From: Pseudobutyrivibrio sp. MD2005
Lineage (GTDB): Bacteria; Bacillota; Clostridia; Lachnospirales; Lachnospiraceae
Length of the DNA stretch: 64,000 bases
Assembly (NCBI RefSeq): GCF_000621865.1
Contig: NZ_JHXE01000008.1
Coordinates: 62,001-126,000 of the forward strand
Direction of reading: 5' to 3'
In this document: positions 7,898-18,543 of the stretch, in pieces
Numbering within the stretch: position 1 is the stretch's first letter
Layout: each line of letters begins with the position of its first letter
Program-made: the position numbers and the translations under genes
Notes under the pieces: generated by a model
What the model was told of the DNA's origin: nothing
The model's input: only the letters and a program-made list of their open reading frames with translations
The model's database searches: none

Positions 7898-10570
7898 TTA
7901 TATTCTGCTGTCATGACATGTAAAGTAAATAGTTTGACGCTCGTCAGCAATCTTATGTAGGAGTTTTAATGACTCCTTTATTTTTTTGTCATCAAGATTG
8001 GTGAATGGGTCATCAAGGATAAGTACTGGCTTTTCCTCAGGATAAAGCACATCCACAAGTGCAAGACGGGAACATAATGCCACCAAATCCTGATAACCCT
8101 GTGACAAGTACTCAGCCCCCTTCGTACTACCTGAATACGAAAGCTTGATATTTAAATCCATATCCAGCTCGAAATCGTCAATAGCATAGCCTGATTGAGT
8201 CCCTTCTGGGCCATCGATAAGGCTTAGGTACTTATGCAAACCATTTTGAAGTGGTTGCATATACTTAGACTGAAAGCTCTCTCTTGCTCGATTAAGGAAA
8301 TCCTCTGTCTTGGCAAGAATATCAGCCTCTTTTTTGTATTCCTTTTCCTTTATCTCCAAACGCTCAAGCTGCTCTGAAATATCTGTAAGTCTTTCTACCT
8401 CTTCAAGTGCCTGAGATAGATTTTCCTTTTCTTGGATAAGCTGCTTATTGAGGCTCATGATTTGTTCATCAAGAACCGCCTGTTGTTGCTGCAAATCGTC
8501 TACCGACTGAACATCCTCATTTACATCAAACTCAGTTTCAAACTTAGCTATTTCCTCTTTGAGCTCTGTGATACGCTCTTTGATAGCTTCGTACTCATGC
8601 TTTTTCAAGCCTATACTCTGAATACGCTCTGCTCGCCTTAAAGTGGCATCTACAGGGTATTTCTCAAGTACATTTTCTATATCCGAAGACATAGTCTTAA
8701 TTGAATTGACATGACTTGCGATTTCTTCCTGCTCCTCAAGATATTTAGAATATCTATCAGCATCCTTTTTTAACTGGGCAAGGAATTCGTATTCTCCGCC
8801 CATCTCATATAGATTGATTCCATAGCAACTTGCAAATGGCTGAATCTTTGTATAAAGCTCGAGCTGTAAATCAGCCAGCTCATCAAGTGTGCCCTCTGCC
8901 TCCTGATGGCGAGATGTCTCTTCATCAATAAGATGGCGATACTGATCCAGCTTACGACGAATCTCATAAACATTTTCCTGCATGGTAGAAGCTCTTGTAA
9001 GAAGGAAATGAGATAAGAATTCCTCACACTCCTCCTGAAGCTCTCTAAGCTCTATCTTGCTAACCTCAAGTGCATCCTCTTCCTCGGATACGCGTTCTGC
9101 ATACTCAGCCTTTTGCTTAAGCTTGTTTTTGCGGCTACGTCTGCCGCCGATGATTAGCAGTATCAAATCTACCACAATTGCCACAAAGCTTGAAATCTCG
9201 ACGATTCTACCAACAGTGCTGGCCATATAATTGCTAAAGACAACGCCGGTAAGAACAAATATTATCAAAAGAATGCCGCCTAAAATGTACCATAAAGCAC
9301 CGGTATTCTTTTTAATAATCTTTTCATTAGCCTCCTGCTCAGCTCGTAAGGTGATAAGCCTTTCATTGCTTTGACTGATGCGGGCTTCCAAGCCAGTGAT
9401 TAAGGTGGTCTGTCTTTCTATGTGAGCAAGCTGCTCATCTGTAGGCTCCAACTTATCAAAGAAAAACTTTAATTCTGTAAGCTGTTTTGTTGATTCCTCA
9501 GACAGTTTTGAATGCTCGGCCTTTGCTCGCAAATCAGAAAGATTTGCAGCCATTTTGTTCCAGATTGCAAATTCTGATTCATCTGGCAATTTGTTTTCGA
9601 ATGGCTTCTGGAAAACAGCCTGCTCCTTTGAAGCATCCTCTTCAAGAGCTTTGTAAGCTCTCTCATGAACAGCCAAATCTCTTTCTGTCTGTTCCAGAAG
9701 AACAAGCTCGTCATCTGTAGGCACTCCAGCCTTAAAGAATTCCTCAAGCTCAGCAAACTTTTGCTCTTCCGCCATAAGATTTTCTTTGTGAATCCTGTAG
9801 GCGCCAAGCTCCTGCTCTTTCTTACTCTGAAGCTGAATCTCTTCTGCAAGCTTTGCCTTGGCCTGATTCAGCTGCTCTAAGTTATCCTGCTTTTCTTCGA
9901 TTAGGCAGCTCATGGCATCCACACTCTCAAGTGTAGCTGGAAGCTTTTCGTATTCTTCCTTACACTTGTTTATCTCAAGCTTTGTGCCAAAGAGCTTTCC
10001 TGGATTGATTTTACTATTACGAGTGTATTCAACTTTGGCTTCCTTAACACTCTTTAAAGCAGCATCAAAATTGCTGATATCATCCCTCGCCGAAACAAGA
10101 TTTCCCATTTTAGCATTTAGGGAATCTGTCATGGCTGTACCAAGTGAAAGCTGTGGAATATAGACACTCTTTTCGAAGGAATCTCTATCTACCTTGAACA
10201 GCTCTTCACCTATGTTTTCGCTGTAATCTGTGCTGGCAAAACCTGTCTTGGCATCATATATTGCAAATGTATCATCTTTATCGGTTCTGCCAAATGTACG
10301 CTCTATTCGATATGTTTTATCTTTTGTGCTAAAAACAATGTTACCTCCGCACAGGCTACCATCCCATGGAAGATAGTGGTTGCGCTCCAGAAGTTTCTTT
10401 TTAGTGTTTGGCGAGTATTCAAGGCCGTAGAACATCGCCTTGATAAAGACTGAAAAGGTAGTCTTTCCCCAGCCATTCTCCTGAAGTACAGGATTAAATC
10501 CATCTTCAAAACTATATGTAAATTCATTTATCTTGCCAAAATGGGCAATATAACACGAAATAAGCTTCAC
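7898..10570 (-). CDS. SbcC/Rad50-like AAA ATPase with central membrane segments (YhaN-like)
   Basis: The 890-residue protein has a Walker A motif (ENGWGKTT, residues 31-38) and long coiled-coil arms. Two hydrophobic segments lie in the middle (about 420-476, GALWYILGGILLIIFVLTGVVF and IVVDLILLIIGG). The C-terminal half has a signature-like LSQGYQDLVALCSRLAL and Walker B PVLILDDPF (about 843-851), followed by a switch His. This is the layout of Bacillus YhaN rather than SbcC, which lacks membrane segments and has a Zn-hook. It probably works with the nuclease encoded just before it in DNA end processing near the membrane. The GTG start overlaps the upstream stop by 1 nt and has the SD GGGGGAGG. 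Confidence 0.85.
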   Translation of the reverse strand: MKLISCYIAHFGKINEFTYSFEDGFNPVLQENGWGKTTFSVFIKAMFYGLEYSPNTKKKLLERNHYLPWDGSLCGGNIVFSTKDKTYRIERTFGRTDKDDTFAIYDAKTGFASTDYSENIGEELFKVDRDSFEKSVYIPQLSLGTAMTDSLNAKMGNLVSARDDISNFDAALKSVKEAKVEYTRNSKINPGKLFGTKLEINKCKEEYEKLPATLESVDAMSCLIEEKQDNLEQLNQAKAKLAEEIQLQSKKEQELGAYRIHKENLMAEEQKFAELEEFFKAGVPTDDELVLLEQTERDLAVHERAYKALEEDASKEQAVFQKPFENKLPDESEFAIWNKMAANLSDLRAKAEHSKLSEESTKQLTELKFFFDKLEPTDEQLAHIERQTTLITGLEARISQSNERLITLRAEQEANEKIIKKNTGALWYILGGILLIIFVLTGVVFSNYMASTVGRIVEISSFVAIVVDLILLIIGGRRSRKNKLKQKAEYAERVSEEEDALEVSKIELRELQEECEEFLSHFLLTRASTMQENVYEIRRKLDQYRHLIDEETSRHQEAEGTLDELADLQLELYTKIQPFASCYGINLYEMGGEYEFLAQLKKDADRYSKYLEEQEEIASHVNSIKTMSSDIENVLEKYPVDATLRRAERIQSIGLKKHEYEAIKERITELKEEIAKFETEFDVNEDVQSVDDLQQQQAVLDEQIMSLNKQLIQEKENLSQALEEVERLTDISEQLERLEIKEKEYKKEADILAKTEDFLNRARESFQSKYMQPLQNGLHKYLSLIDGPEGTQSGYAIDDFELDMDLNIKLSYSGSTKGAEYLSQGYQDLVALCSRLALVDVLYPEEKPVLILDDPFTNLDDKKIKESLKLLHKIADERQTIYFTCHDSRI

Positions 10571-11652
10571 TATATATCCTCCCCCATTATGGCTCTGATA
10601 CCAATTTCAATAATTTTTGCTTTCTCGTCTTCGTCCATATCCTGTGACTGAACAAGTCTAACGAATTCGCCCTTAAGACTCTTGTCGTATTTGTAGCTTT
10701 CGTAATCAACTAATGTCTTTGTTCTGTCATAGCATTTTACAAAGAAATATTTATTTTCAAATATACGAACAAACCTGATAACATCCAGCTCGTCGTCTAA
10801 TTCTCTTTCTCCAGTGAGAACAAACTTTACCAAATCCTGGTCATCCACATCAAGCAAAAGCTCTCTGGCCTTGGCTGCTACTGCCTGCATATCCATTTCT
10901 GCTGTAACTTCCACATTGATTTCGTGTAGTCTTCTGAGTGCAAATGGTATGAATTCAGATGTGATTTCGCCGTTTTCTATGTCCATAAGGATAAAGCCTT
11001 TATCCCCTGTCTCATCAAAGCCACGGCCCTCGAGACATCCTGGATAGCAGTAAACACCTCTATCATCCAGGGGCTCAAAGATAAACTTATGAACATGGCC
11101 AAGGGCCAGATAATCGATAAACTTTCCCTTAAGGGATGTAGTGTTAATGATTTCTGCGCCATCCTTGCCATCGTAATCAGACTGCTGACCATGAAGCATT
11201 ACGATATTGGTGTTGGCTGAATCAAGAACTAAGCGCTGCGCCATTGTGGATACATTTGAGGAGTTGAGCTCCATACCAGTAATAACCACATCATCGCACT
11301 CATAGCTAGTCCATCCATCAGCATTAAACATATGAAAATTAGAAGGAATGTCATCTATTCCCTCTTCCATAAAATCGCATCTGTCGTGATTGCCCTTGAG
11401 ATAATAGAAATCTATCTCTGGTGCATCTAAAATCTGCTCTACGACACGTCTTTTAACGTCCTTTCTGATATGTGACTTATCAAACAAATCGCCAGCTATC
11501 AAAATAGCCCTGACGCCATTGTCTTTGGCGTACTTCACCATACGCTCGTAAGTCTCTACCAGCTCTATACGACGCAAGCTCGCTTGCTCTTTATCTAAAT
11601 TGCTCTCCATTTTGGAATCTAAGTGCAGGTCTGCACAATGAATTATCTTCAT
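10570..11652 (-). CDS. Metallophosphoesterase DNA nuclease, SbcD/YhaO-like
   Basis: A calcineurin-like phosphoesterase fold with all five metal motifs in order: CADLHLDS (DxH), AGDLFDKSH, KGNHDRCD, MLHGQ and LALGHVHKF. This is the Mre11/SbcD-type nuclease family, here of 360 residues with a C-terminal cap. It overlaps the YhaN-like ATPase gene by 1 nt (TAGTG), so the two are translationally coupled and likely form one complex. The ATG follows GGAGAG. The MCP terminator (11694-11733) separates it from the gene upstream, so it should have its own promoter in the short gap. Confidence 0.88.
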   Translation of the reverse strand: MKIIHCADLHLDSKMESNLDKEQASLRRIELVETYERMVKYAKDNGVRAILIAGDLFDKSHIRKDVKRRVVEQILDAPEIDFYYLKGNHDRCDFMEEGIDDIPSNFHMFNADGWTSYECDDVVITGMELNSSNVSTMAQRLVLDSANTNIVMLHGQQSDYDGKDGAEIINTTSLKGKFIDYLALGHVHKFIFEPLDDRGVYCYPGCLEGRGFDETGDKGFILMDIENGEITSEFIPFALRRLHEINVEVTAEMDMQAVAAKARELLLDVDDQDLVKFVLTGERELDDELDVIRFVRIFENKYFFVKCYDRTKTLVDYESYKYDKSLKGEFVRLVQSQDMDEDEKAKIIEIGIRAIMGEDI

Positions 11653-11693
11653 ACATATACTCTCCGCATTTCTAGATACATTCTATCATAAAT

Positions 11694-11733
11694 AAAAAAA
11701 TGAGACCACCTATGATAAAACATAAATGGCCCC
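11694..11733 (-). terminator. Terminator of the chemoreceptor gene
   Basis: In minus-strand RNA, GGGGCCAUUUAUG (11721-11733) pairs fully with CAUAGGUGGUCUC (11702-11714), including G-U pairs, around a 6-nt loop. A run of seven U follows. The plus-strand RNA would contain A-C mismatches, so the element is strand-specific. Confidence 0.85.
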
Positions 11734-11763
11734 ACCTTTTATCGATGGTTATTAAATTTTGCC

Positions 11764-13824
11764 CTACTGCTGTGATAATTTAAATCTATTAACCACTTCT
11801 GTAAGGTTCTCTGAAATATCATTCTGCTTATCAGACATTCCATTAATCTCAAATACTGTTTCTGAAAGGCCTTCTACAGAATCCATTACATTTCCACTGT
11901 TGGCTGCTGTATTCTGTGTTGCTTCAGCAATATTTGCGATTGCATCCTTTACCTCATTCATGATTGTCTGAATTGAATCAGTCATCTGTGACAACTGCTC
12001 TGATGTCTCTTTGATAGATTCGGCATCCTGTCCGTATCTCTCTGCAACCTCCACAAATTTCTTGTAATCTGGTGTAACTGTTGTAGAAACATATTCTAAG
12101 AGTGACTTAGCATTAGTAGCCAATCCCTCGAATGCTTCCTGAATTCCAGAAATTGTATCCTGAATCTTTTCAACTGAATCAGATGTCTGGCCTGCCAGCT
12201 TACCAATTTCAGTTGCAACAACTGCGAAGCCCTTGCCCTGTTCACCAGCTCTAGCTGCTTCGATTGAAGCATTAAGTGAAAGCAATGTAATCTGGTCTGC
12301 AATATCAGCGATAACGCTTGCCATTTCACCGATATTTTCAACAACCTTAGACTGTGCAATACTTTCTTCCAACTTGGTCTCAAACTTGGTCTGTAATGTC
12401 TGAGATTTATCAAATGCCTCCTGGCTATCTCTTCCGATTTCAGCTGCACGCTTCTGAATATCGGTAGCAAGCTCAAGGCTGCCCTTTGTCTCTTCGTTAA
12501 GATTGTCTGTAGACTGTGCTACCTGATCTACAGATGCTGAAAGCTGCTGAGTTGCTGCTGAAGAATTCATCATATCAGAATTAACTTCAGTCATCACATC
12601 TACAATCTTATCAAACTCAATCTTAAGCCCTTCTGCAGAATTCTTTAATCTGCTACTTGCATCATTAATCTCTACAGAATAATCTGCTATGCTTTGGATT
12701 ACGCCCTTGTTGTTGCCATACATTTCATTTAATGATGTAGACATTACTGCAAGCTCATCCTTGCCTTTAACTGAAAGCTCATCTATCGTGAAGTCACCAC
12801 CTGCTAATCTGGATGCAAATCCCTGAACCTTTCTAATAGTCTTAGCAACTCCACCAATTCCCATAACAATAATAACAATTGCGATAGCTATAGCACCGAT
12901 ACATACAGCAATCAGTCTGTTGATTAACAGATAAATTGGCTGCATAAGCTCGTATGAGTCAATTGAAACCATAAGCTTCCAGCCTGTAAGTCCAATTGTG
13001 TCATAGTACACTTTATTAGTAGTCTTACCTTCTTTATAGCTTGTGATTCCGCCTTCATTTGCAATGATATCCTTCATCATAGCAGCAACTGATGCGTTAT
13101 CATCTGATGTAAGATATGCTCCATCCTGAACCTTTGCATCATCATAACCAGCAATCAACAGACCATCAGCTGATGTAAGAATTCCTACACCTGTTTCACC
13201 AACCTTAACATTTCCGATAATATCTGTTATGGCTGTAAGCTCTATATCAACTGTTACACAACCAATCTTCTTACCATTTACAACGATTGGTGTTGAGCAA
13301 GATGACATGATAGTACCTGATGTAGGATCGTAATATGGATCAGTAATCATTGCCTCATCGCTGCCCATAGCATTTGTGTAATATTCCTGTGTAAAATAAT
13401 CGTAGCTGGCATTGCTATATTCCCATGTGGTTACGGCATTTCCGCCATCCTTATATACATATGGACCATAGTATTCCTGCTCTGGGTCATAAGCATAAGG
13501 TTCAAACCACAAGCCGGAACCTAAGACAATGTCATTCATTGCTATCATATCTGTCAGCATTTTTTCATAGTCTTCCCAGCTTGTATAAGTATAAGAAGAA
13601 GCAACACTCACAGCGATAGCATCAGCAAGCGTTTCTACATCCTGTAGATATCCGCTAACCTCGGCACTGTTTGCTCTAAGCTCAGCCTTCATAGACTCTT
13701 GGGTCTTACTATCTACCAATGCTTCACTTGATGTTGCAGAGATAATTGTCAATATGACCTGTGCAAGCACAAGAATTGGCAAAATCATAACCAGCATCTT
13801 AGTTCCAATTTTTCTGAAATTCAT
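11764..13824 (-). CDS. Methyl-accepting chemotaxis protein with dCACHE sensor
   Basis: A 686-residue transmembrane chemoreceptor. There is an N-terminal membrane helix (about 10-28), then an extracellular double-CACHE-like domain (about 35-290, with [19 protein letters not shown]-like and [13 protein letters not shown] segments). A second membrane helix (about 300-322), a HAMP region and a long cytoplasmic coiled coil follow. The hairpin tip [30 protein letters not shown] (about 515-545) is the highly conserved CheA/CheW contact. The ligand is unknown; CACHE domains often bind amino acids or carboxylates. The start follows GGAGGG. It implies a motile organism. No other chemotaxis gene is in the window. 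Confidence 0.92.
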   Translation of the reverse strand: MNFRKIGTKMLVMILPILVLAQVILTIISATSSEALVDSKTQESMKAELRANSAEVSGYLQDVETLADAIAVSVASSYTYTSWEDYEKMLTDMIAMNDIVLGSGLWFEPYAYDPEQEYYGPYVYKDGGNAVTTWEYSNASYDYFTQEYYTNAMGSDEAMITDPYYDPTSGTIMSSCSTPIVVNGKKIGCVTVDIELTAITDIIGNVKVGETGVGILTSADGLLIAGYDDAKVQDGAYLTSDDNASVAAMMKDIIANEGGITSYKEGKTTNKVYYDTIGLTGWKLMVSIDSYELMQPIYLLINRLIAVCIGAIAIAIVIIVMGIGGVAKTIRKVQGFASRLAGGDFTIDELSVKGKDELAVMSTSLNEMYGNNKGVIQSIADYSVEINDASSRLKNSAEGLKIEFDKIVDVMTEVNSDMMNSSAATQQLSASVDQVAQSTDNLNEETKGSLELATDIQKRAAEIGRDSQEAFDKSQTLQTKFETKLEESIAQSKVVENIGEMASVIADIADQITLLSLNASIEAARAGEQGKGFAVVATEIGKLAGQTSDSVEKIQDTISGIQEAFEGLATNAKSLLEYVSTTVTPDYKKFVEVAERYGQDAESIKETSEQLSQMTDSIQTIMNEVKDAIANIAEATQNTAANSGNVMDSVEGLSETVFEINGMSDKQNDISENLTEVVNRFKLSQQ

Positions 13825-13924
13825 AATATGCCCTCCACAATTATATATTCCCCATATGTGGTAATTCTAATCTATAACTGTGTATATTTGTTGAAAATTC
13901 TACATCATTCTATGAACAATATAT

Positions 13925-13955
13925 ATAAAATACCCGCCTCCTAAGAGACGGGTAT
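13925..13955 (-). terminator. Terminator of the response-regulator operon
   Basis: In minus-strand RNA, AUACCCGUCUC (13945-13955) pairs with GAGGCGGGUAU (13930-13940) around the loop UUAG. The 11-bp stem has one G-U pair and is followed by UUUUAU. Confidence 0.85.
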
Positions 13956-13967
13956 TAAATAGTTACA

Positions 13968-14741
13968 TTATGAATTTGATTGTTTCAAAAAGATATTTTC
14001 TATAGCATTTATGATTTTAGTCTGCATTGGTGGCTTTACAAAATAACCTGCTGGCTTTAAATCAAGCACTGCATCGACATGCTCTTTATCAGCGATTCCT
14101 GTAAGGAAAATAACTGGCACATCCTTGTAATCCTCCTCAGCGCGGATCATCTCAAGTGTCTGTTTGCCATCAACAACTGGCATCTCGTAATCTAAGATGA
14201 TTAAATCAGGCTTATCTGTACCCATTGCTTTCATGCATTGAGCTGCTGATGTAGCAAGAGTAACTCTGTATTTGTCCTGAAGCATGTTTCGCATATTTCT
14301 AAGGAGAACAGGATTATCATCTACAACAATGATGTGGCGCTTATCTGTCTCTATTACCGCATTGAGAATCGCATCTGCGTTCATGCTAAACTCTTTGCAT
14401 ATTTCACGAATAATGATCTCTCTGCTAGGCTGTGGAATATGCTTACACTGGCCTGAATAATAATATGATATAAACATTTGCTTTTTAAGCTCGCGGCCAA
14501 AAGTGATTACCGGCAAATCCTTATTGTACTCGCTGATTGCTTCATAGATATCAGCCTGATCTGCTTCGAAATCATCTATATCCATCAAAACCAAGTCAGG
14601 TGAGTAGAGCTTTAACATACTCTTTATAATCTTGGCGCTACTAGTACACAGCTGTGTGTGAAAATGCTGTGCAAGAAATGAATTAACATCCGATGGCGAA
14701 TCGCTATTGCTAAAATCGCCTACAATAAGTATTTTACGCAT
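13968..14741 (-). CDS. Response regulator with two receiver domains, the first degenerate
   Basis: The 257-residue protein has two receiver-like domains and no output domain. The C-terminal REC (about 133-252) is complete: acidic pair VVDDNP, phospho-Asp in LIILDYEMP, Thr in FLTG and Lys in YFVKPP. The N-terminal one (about 1-125) keeps LVLMDIDDF but lacks the acidic pair and the final Lys, so it probably does not receive phosphate. It lies 11 bp downstream of the hybrid kinase, so the two form one operon. It likely acts through protein contacts or as a phosphate sink. Confidence 0.85.
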   Translation of the reverse strand: MRKILIVGDFSNSDSPSDVNSFLAQHFHTQLCTSSAKIIKSMLKLYSPDLVLMDIDDFEADQADIYEAISEYNKDLPVITFGRELKKQMFISYYYSGQCKHIPQPSREIIIREICKEFSMNADAILNAVIETDKRHIIVVDDNPVLLRNMRNMLQDKYRVTLATSAAQCMKAMGTDKPDLIILDYEMPVVDGKQTLEMIRAEEDYKDVPVIFLTGIADKEHVDAVLDLKPAGYFVKPPMQTKIINAIENIFLKQSNS

Positions 14742-14752
14742 CGTTATTCTCC

Positions 14753-17293
14753 TTAACTTTGTAACTCGTTTATATCGGCCAATGCCTCATCTTCTTCCAA
14801 ATTGATGATATGTTGATTCAAATGGTCAAGTCTTGCTTGTATATCGTCCTCATAAGAAAAGGCCATTATCTGTTTCATATTGTTATCAGCAGATTCTGAA
14901 TCGTGTGTCATGATTGCCATCTTAAGCATTTCAAGCATTCCAAATAAATCATCTAAATCTTCTATCTTAGGCTTTTCAACATCAGATGCCAGAACAGACA
15001 ATCTATCTCTCATTATATCAAGCTCTTCCAGGAAAATAGGTGTAAGCACTTTGATTCGTTCTAAATCATGGTCTCGAGCTGCGTATTCGCAGAGCTTTGC
15101 CAAGCCGCCCAAGGCTGTCGCCCCGATTGTGTTGGACATACTCTTAATACTGTGTACCTTAATCCTATAATCCTCTAAAATAGAGTCATCTAGACTATTA
15201 TAATACCTTAAGACTTCATCTCTTTCAAACCCTATTGATTCATAAAAATCAATCGCTGTCTGATATACCAAGTTAGTATCTGGGAAATGTAGCAATGCAT
15301 AGTCCCAATCCACACCTTCGATGTCTGGCAGTTCTATCTTTTTAGTCCTGTTTTTTCTAGCCTCGTCCTTGGCATCAGGCTCATGATACTCTAATAAGCT
15401 TTCCGGCAGAAAATCTCTAATCATTTTTTCAAGCTGAGAAGGAACTACCGGCTTTGCCAAAAATCCATGGAAGCCCATTGTCAGATATCGCTCTTTAGCT
15501 CCTGCTATGGCATTTGCTGTAAGAGCAATGACCGGAGTACCAAGACATTTGTTGCCCTCTAATGTAGCCATGGCTTTGAAAGTCTCAACACCATCCATTC
15601 CAGGCATCATGTGATCCAAGAAAATCATATCGTAATGCTGATTCTTTATAAGCTGTAGACACTGAGAACCACTGTCTGCTTCGTCGATTTTTACCTTTGA
15701 ATCCTTTAGTAAGGCTACAAAAACCTTGCGGTTCATTGTATTATCGTCAACAACCAAGAATCTTGCATTTGGTGCTTCAAAGCTTGTGCTGTATTCATAA
15801 TTTGATGAAAGCTGTTTAAGCTTTTGTTCGAAATCTCCAATAGGCTCATCATTAATTATTTCCTGAGAAATAGTAAATGAAAAAGTGGAGCCCTCACCGT
15901 AAACGCTTTCAACATTTAGTGTGCTTCCCATCATCTTAAGAAGATTCTGAGTAATTGTCATTCCAAGGCCTGCACCTTCGATATTTCTGTTTCGATTAAC
16001 CTCTAATCTTTCAAAGGAATCAAACATACGCTTGATATCCTCTGGCTTGATGCCGATTCCAGTGTCATGAACTGAGAATGTCAAATCTGCATAGTTGCCA
16101 AAGCTTCTAATGCAATCGACAGTGATATCGATATGTCCTTCCTGGGTGTACTTTACTGCGTTAGTAATTACATTTGTAAGGACCTGCTTGATTCTTATAT
16201 CATCCCCCAGCATGTAGCAAGGAATATTGTTTGATATCTTAAGCCTGATTTCCAAGCCCTTTTCCTTAGCTCGCAAGGTTACATTATTAAGAACATCATG
16301 CATAAGGCTCATAAAATCATATTCGCCCTTAACTATGCCCATTTTTCCTGATTCAATCTTTGTGATATCAAGAATATCATTAATCAACGAAAGTAGATTC
16401 TGAGATGCCGTCTTAATATCTAGCGCATATTCTTCTACCACTTTTTCCGATGTCTCTCTAAGAATCATCTCATCCATACCCATGATGGTATTGATTGGAG
16501 TTCTGATTTCGTGAGACATGTTTGCAAGGAAATTACTCTTTGCCTCTGTAGCTGTCTGAGCCTGCTTTTCTGCTCTCTTAGCCTGAAGAGTCTTTTCCAG
16601 CAAATCATCGTTATTGATTGCAGCCTGCTTGTAAAGCCTGTCGTAAACACTTCTTTGGAATTTGATAATTGATCCAATTGCAAAAGCGCTAATCATCAAT
16701 GACTGGATAACATCAAAGAACACGCTTTTTTTAGAATGAAGATCAACAATATACTCCGGATGATAATATGATATAGCGTAGCATCCAATTATGATTGCCA
16801 CGTCTGTAAGAAGCATAAACAGAAAATCCATCCCCTCTAAGAGCATGAAAATAAAGATAATTCCCATGGAGAACCAGCAAACCATTCCACTGTTAATGCC
16901 TCCAGTAACGAAAAACATCACAGGGAAAAGGCCTATTCCTACCACAAAGCAGACTGCTATTGTGCTGTTTTTAAGCCGGTTCTTATAATTGGCCATGTAA
17001 ATACATACACCGTCAATAAAAATAGACACCAAAATAGCGACTGTCAAAACTCCTGACATGCCGTTAATAACATTAAATGGAATTGTAACGATTCCGCCTA
17101 CAAACCCCGTAATAGTAATAATGTTGAATAATACCAAATCCGTAGGCAAATCTTGACTAAAAAATCTTTTCCTGAATTTCCTTAACGCTTTCAAGCCAAC
17201 TCTCCAATGTACACACGGCATTTCAAATGCCCAATCCCCTAATATAAATATAAATGAATCCTGTCTAATCCACAAGATTATTGGTCTGAACAT
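14753..17293 (-). CDS. Hybrid sensor histidine kinase with REC and Hpt domains
   Basis: The N-terminal half holds about six membrane helices without a large extracellular loop. HisKA (NMSHEIRTPINTIMG, His at about residue 258), HATPase (DTGIGI and GAGLGMTI), a REC domain (FLDHMMPGMDG, Asp at about 556) and a C-terminal Hpt (IKVHSIKSMSNTIGA, His at about 711) follow. This is a full phosphorelay in one chain, with the two-REC protein downstream as likely target. The start is uncertain. ATG 17293 is the first ATG but lacks a close SD; a TTG about 95 nt further in has GGAG at a good distance, and a TTG at 17338 would overlap ung. Confidence 0.9.
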   Translation of the reverse strand: MFRPIILWIRQDSFIFILGDWAFEMPCVHWRVGLKALRKFRKRFFSQDLPTDLVLFNIITITGFVGGIVTIPFNVINGMSGVLTVAILVSIFIDGVCIYMANYKNRLKNSTIAVCFVVGIGLFPVMFFVTGGINSGMVCWFSMGIIFIFMLLEGMDFLFMLLTDVAIIIGCYAISYYHPEYIVDLHSKKSVFFDVIQSLMISAFAIGSIIKFQRSVYDRLYKQAAINNDDLLEKTLQAKRAEKQAQTATEAKSNFLANMSHEIRTPINTIMGMDEMILRETSEKVVEEYALDIKTASQNLLSLINDILDITKIESGKMGIVKGEYDFMSLMHDVLNNVTLRAKEKGLEIRLKISNNIPCYMLGDDIRIKQVLTNVITNAVKYTQEGHIDITVDCIRSFGNYADLTFSVHDTGIGIKPEDIKRMFDSFERLEVNRNRNIEGAGLGMTITQNLLKMMGSTLNVESVYGEGSTFSFTISQEIINDEPIGDFEQKLKQLSSNYEYSTSFEAPNARFLVVDDNTMNRKVFVALLKDSKVKIDEADSGSQCLQLIKNQHYDMIFLDHMMPGMDGVETFKAMATLEGNKCLGTPVIALTANAIAGAKERYLTMGFHGFLAKPVVPSQLEKMIRDFLPESLLEYHEPDAKDEARKNRTKKIELPDIEGVDWDYALLHFPDTNLVYQTAIDFYESIGFERDEVLRYYNSLDDSILEDYRIKVHSIKSMSNTIGATALGGLAKLCEYAARDHDLERIKVLTPIFLEELDIMRDRLSVLASDVEKPKIEDLDDLFGMLEMLKMAIMTHDSESADNNMKQIMAFSYEDDIQARLDHLNQHIINLEEDEALADINELQS

Positions 17294-17316
17294 TTGATGA
17301 ACAATCCGTGTAACCC

Positions 17317-17991
17317 CTAAATATTTTCTATTTGCCAATCAATTGGAGTAAGGCCATGTTCCTGCAAAAAATTATTTGTTTGACTAAAATGTTTGCATCC
17401 GAAAAACCCTCTGTATGCAGATAGAGGTGATGGATGCGGTGCTCGAAGAATCAAGTGATTTGGATTGTTGAGCTTTGCGCATTTTTTCGCAGCAGGTGAG
17501 CCCCACAGCAAAAATACTATTGGTCTGTCCTGCTTATTTAAGATATCGATTACAGCATCGGTAAACTTTTCCCACCCCATGCCAGCATGACTGGCAGCCT
17601 GGTGTGCACGCACAGTCAGAACATTGTTGAGCATAAGCACGCCCTGACGAGCCCACTTTTCCAGATAACCGTTATTTGGAATGTAACATCCCATATCTTC
17701 ATTTAGCTCTTTATAAATATTTACAAGAGATGGTGGAGTCTTTACCCCTGGCTTTACTGAAAAGCATAAACCATGAGCCTGACCTGGCTCATGATATGGG
17801 TCCTGCCCTATAATTACCACCTTAACCTCTGAAAGTGGTGTGAAATCAAATGCATTAAATATATCATCTGCAGGTGGATAGACTGCATGCTCATGATATT
17901 CTTTTTTTACATTTTCATATAGGCTCTTGTAATAAGGCTTTTTAAATTCTGGTGTAAGTGGCTCTAGCCAATCATTTGAAATTGCTGACAT
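17317..17991 (-). CDS. ung: Uracil-DNA glycosylase, family 1
   Basis: It removes uracil from DNA in base-excision repair. The water-activating loop [18 protein letters not shown] and the DNA-intercalation loop [21 protein letters not shown] are intact, with the 224-residue length usual for the family. The start follows AGGAG with 6-nt spacing. It reads in the same direction as niaR, 13 bp downstream of it, so it may be the distal gene of the nadABC-niaR transcript. No terminator is seen between them. Confidence 0.96.
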   Translation of the reverse strand: MSAISNDWLEPLTPEFKKPYYKSLYENVKKEYHEHAVYPPADDIFNAFDFTPLSEVKVVIIGQDPYHEPGQAHGLCFSVKPGVKTPPSLVNIYKELNEDMGCYIPNNGYLEKWARQGVLMLNNVLTVRAHQAASHAGMGWEKFTDAVIDILNKQDRPIVFLLWGSPAAKKCAKLNNPNHLILRAPHPSPLSAYRGFFGCKHFSQTNNFLQEHGLTPIDWQIENI

Positions 17992-18004
17992 TTTATTCTC
18001 CTAA

Positions 18005-18532
18005 TTATTGTAGTATCCAATCATCAAGTGGTAGCCAGTACCCCTTCTCCTTTAGCTCATTTTCGATGACATCCAGTGTATCCTCACTATCTGCGCTGAT
18101 GACATGATAATGATACCCGCTGGTAGCTGAACTTAGGGATTTTGATTTACCAGATTCGATGGCATCCATAAATTCCTTTGCCGCACGTCTTGAGCTGACA
18201 TTTAGCGGTGCCTCCAAGCGATTATAATATCTGTGATTGATTATTATATTCTCGGCGCAGCCGCCATTATCTACTATTGTAAAAAGCTCATCTAAAATCT
18301 GTTCGTCTGTGTGTCGGCTTTTGATAATGCGCTTGCATTTGTTGCCAGAATCGATAACATAACCTCTATTTGTGGATGTTACCGACACTCCATTTGCTCT
18401 TATTAAAGCAATATCTGTCACTATCACCTGTCGGCTCACATCTAATTCCTTTGCCAGAGAAGCGCCAGACACCGGATTATCGCTTTTACGAATTATCTCT
18501 ATTATTTTGTTACGTCTAGTTGCTCCGTCCAT
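18005..18532 (-). CDS. niaR: NiaR-type repressor of NAD biosynthesis (HTH_11 plus 3H domain)
   Basis: The 175-residue protein has an N-terminal winged helix (about 1-60, GASLAKELDVSRQVIVTDIALIRANG). The C-terminal 3H domain has its histidines in SRHTDEQILDEL, INHRYYN and GYHYHVISA. NiaR (YrxA) uses nicotinic acid as co-repressor to shut off NAD synthesis genes. It is the fourth gene of nadA-nadB-nadC-niaR, 11 bp after nadC, so it likely autoregulates through the operators at 21695-21706 and 21745-21756. Confidence 0.92.
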   Translation of the reverse strand: MDGATRRNKIIEIIRKSDNPVSGASLAKELDVSRQVIVTDIALIRANGVSVTSTNRGYVIDSGNKCKRIIKSRHTDEQILDELFTIVDNGGCAENIIINHRYYNRLEAPLNVSSRRAAKEFMDAIESGKSKSLSSATSGYHYHVISADSEDTLDVIENELKEKGYWLPLDDWILQ

Positions 18533-18543
18533 CGGTACCCCCG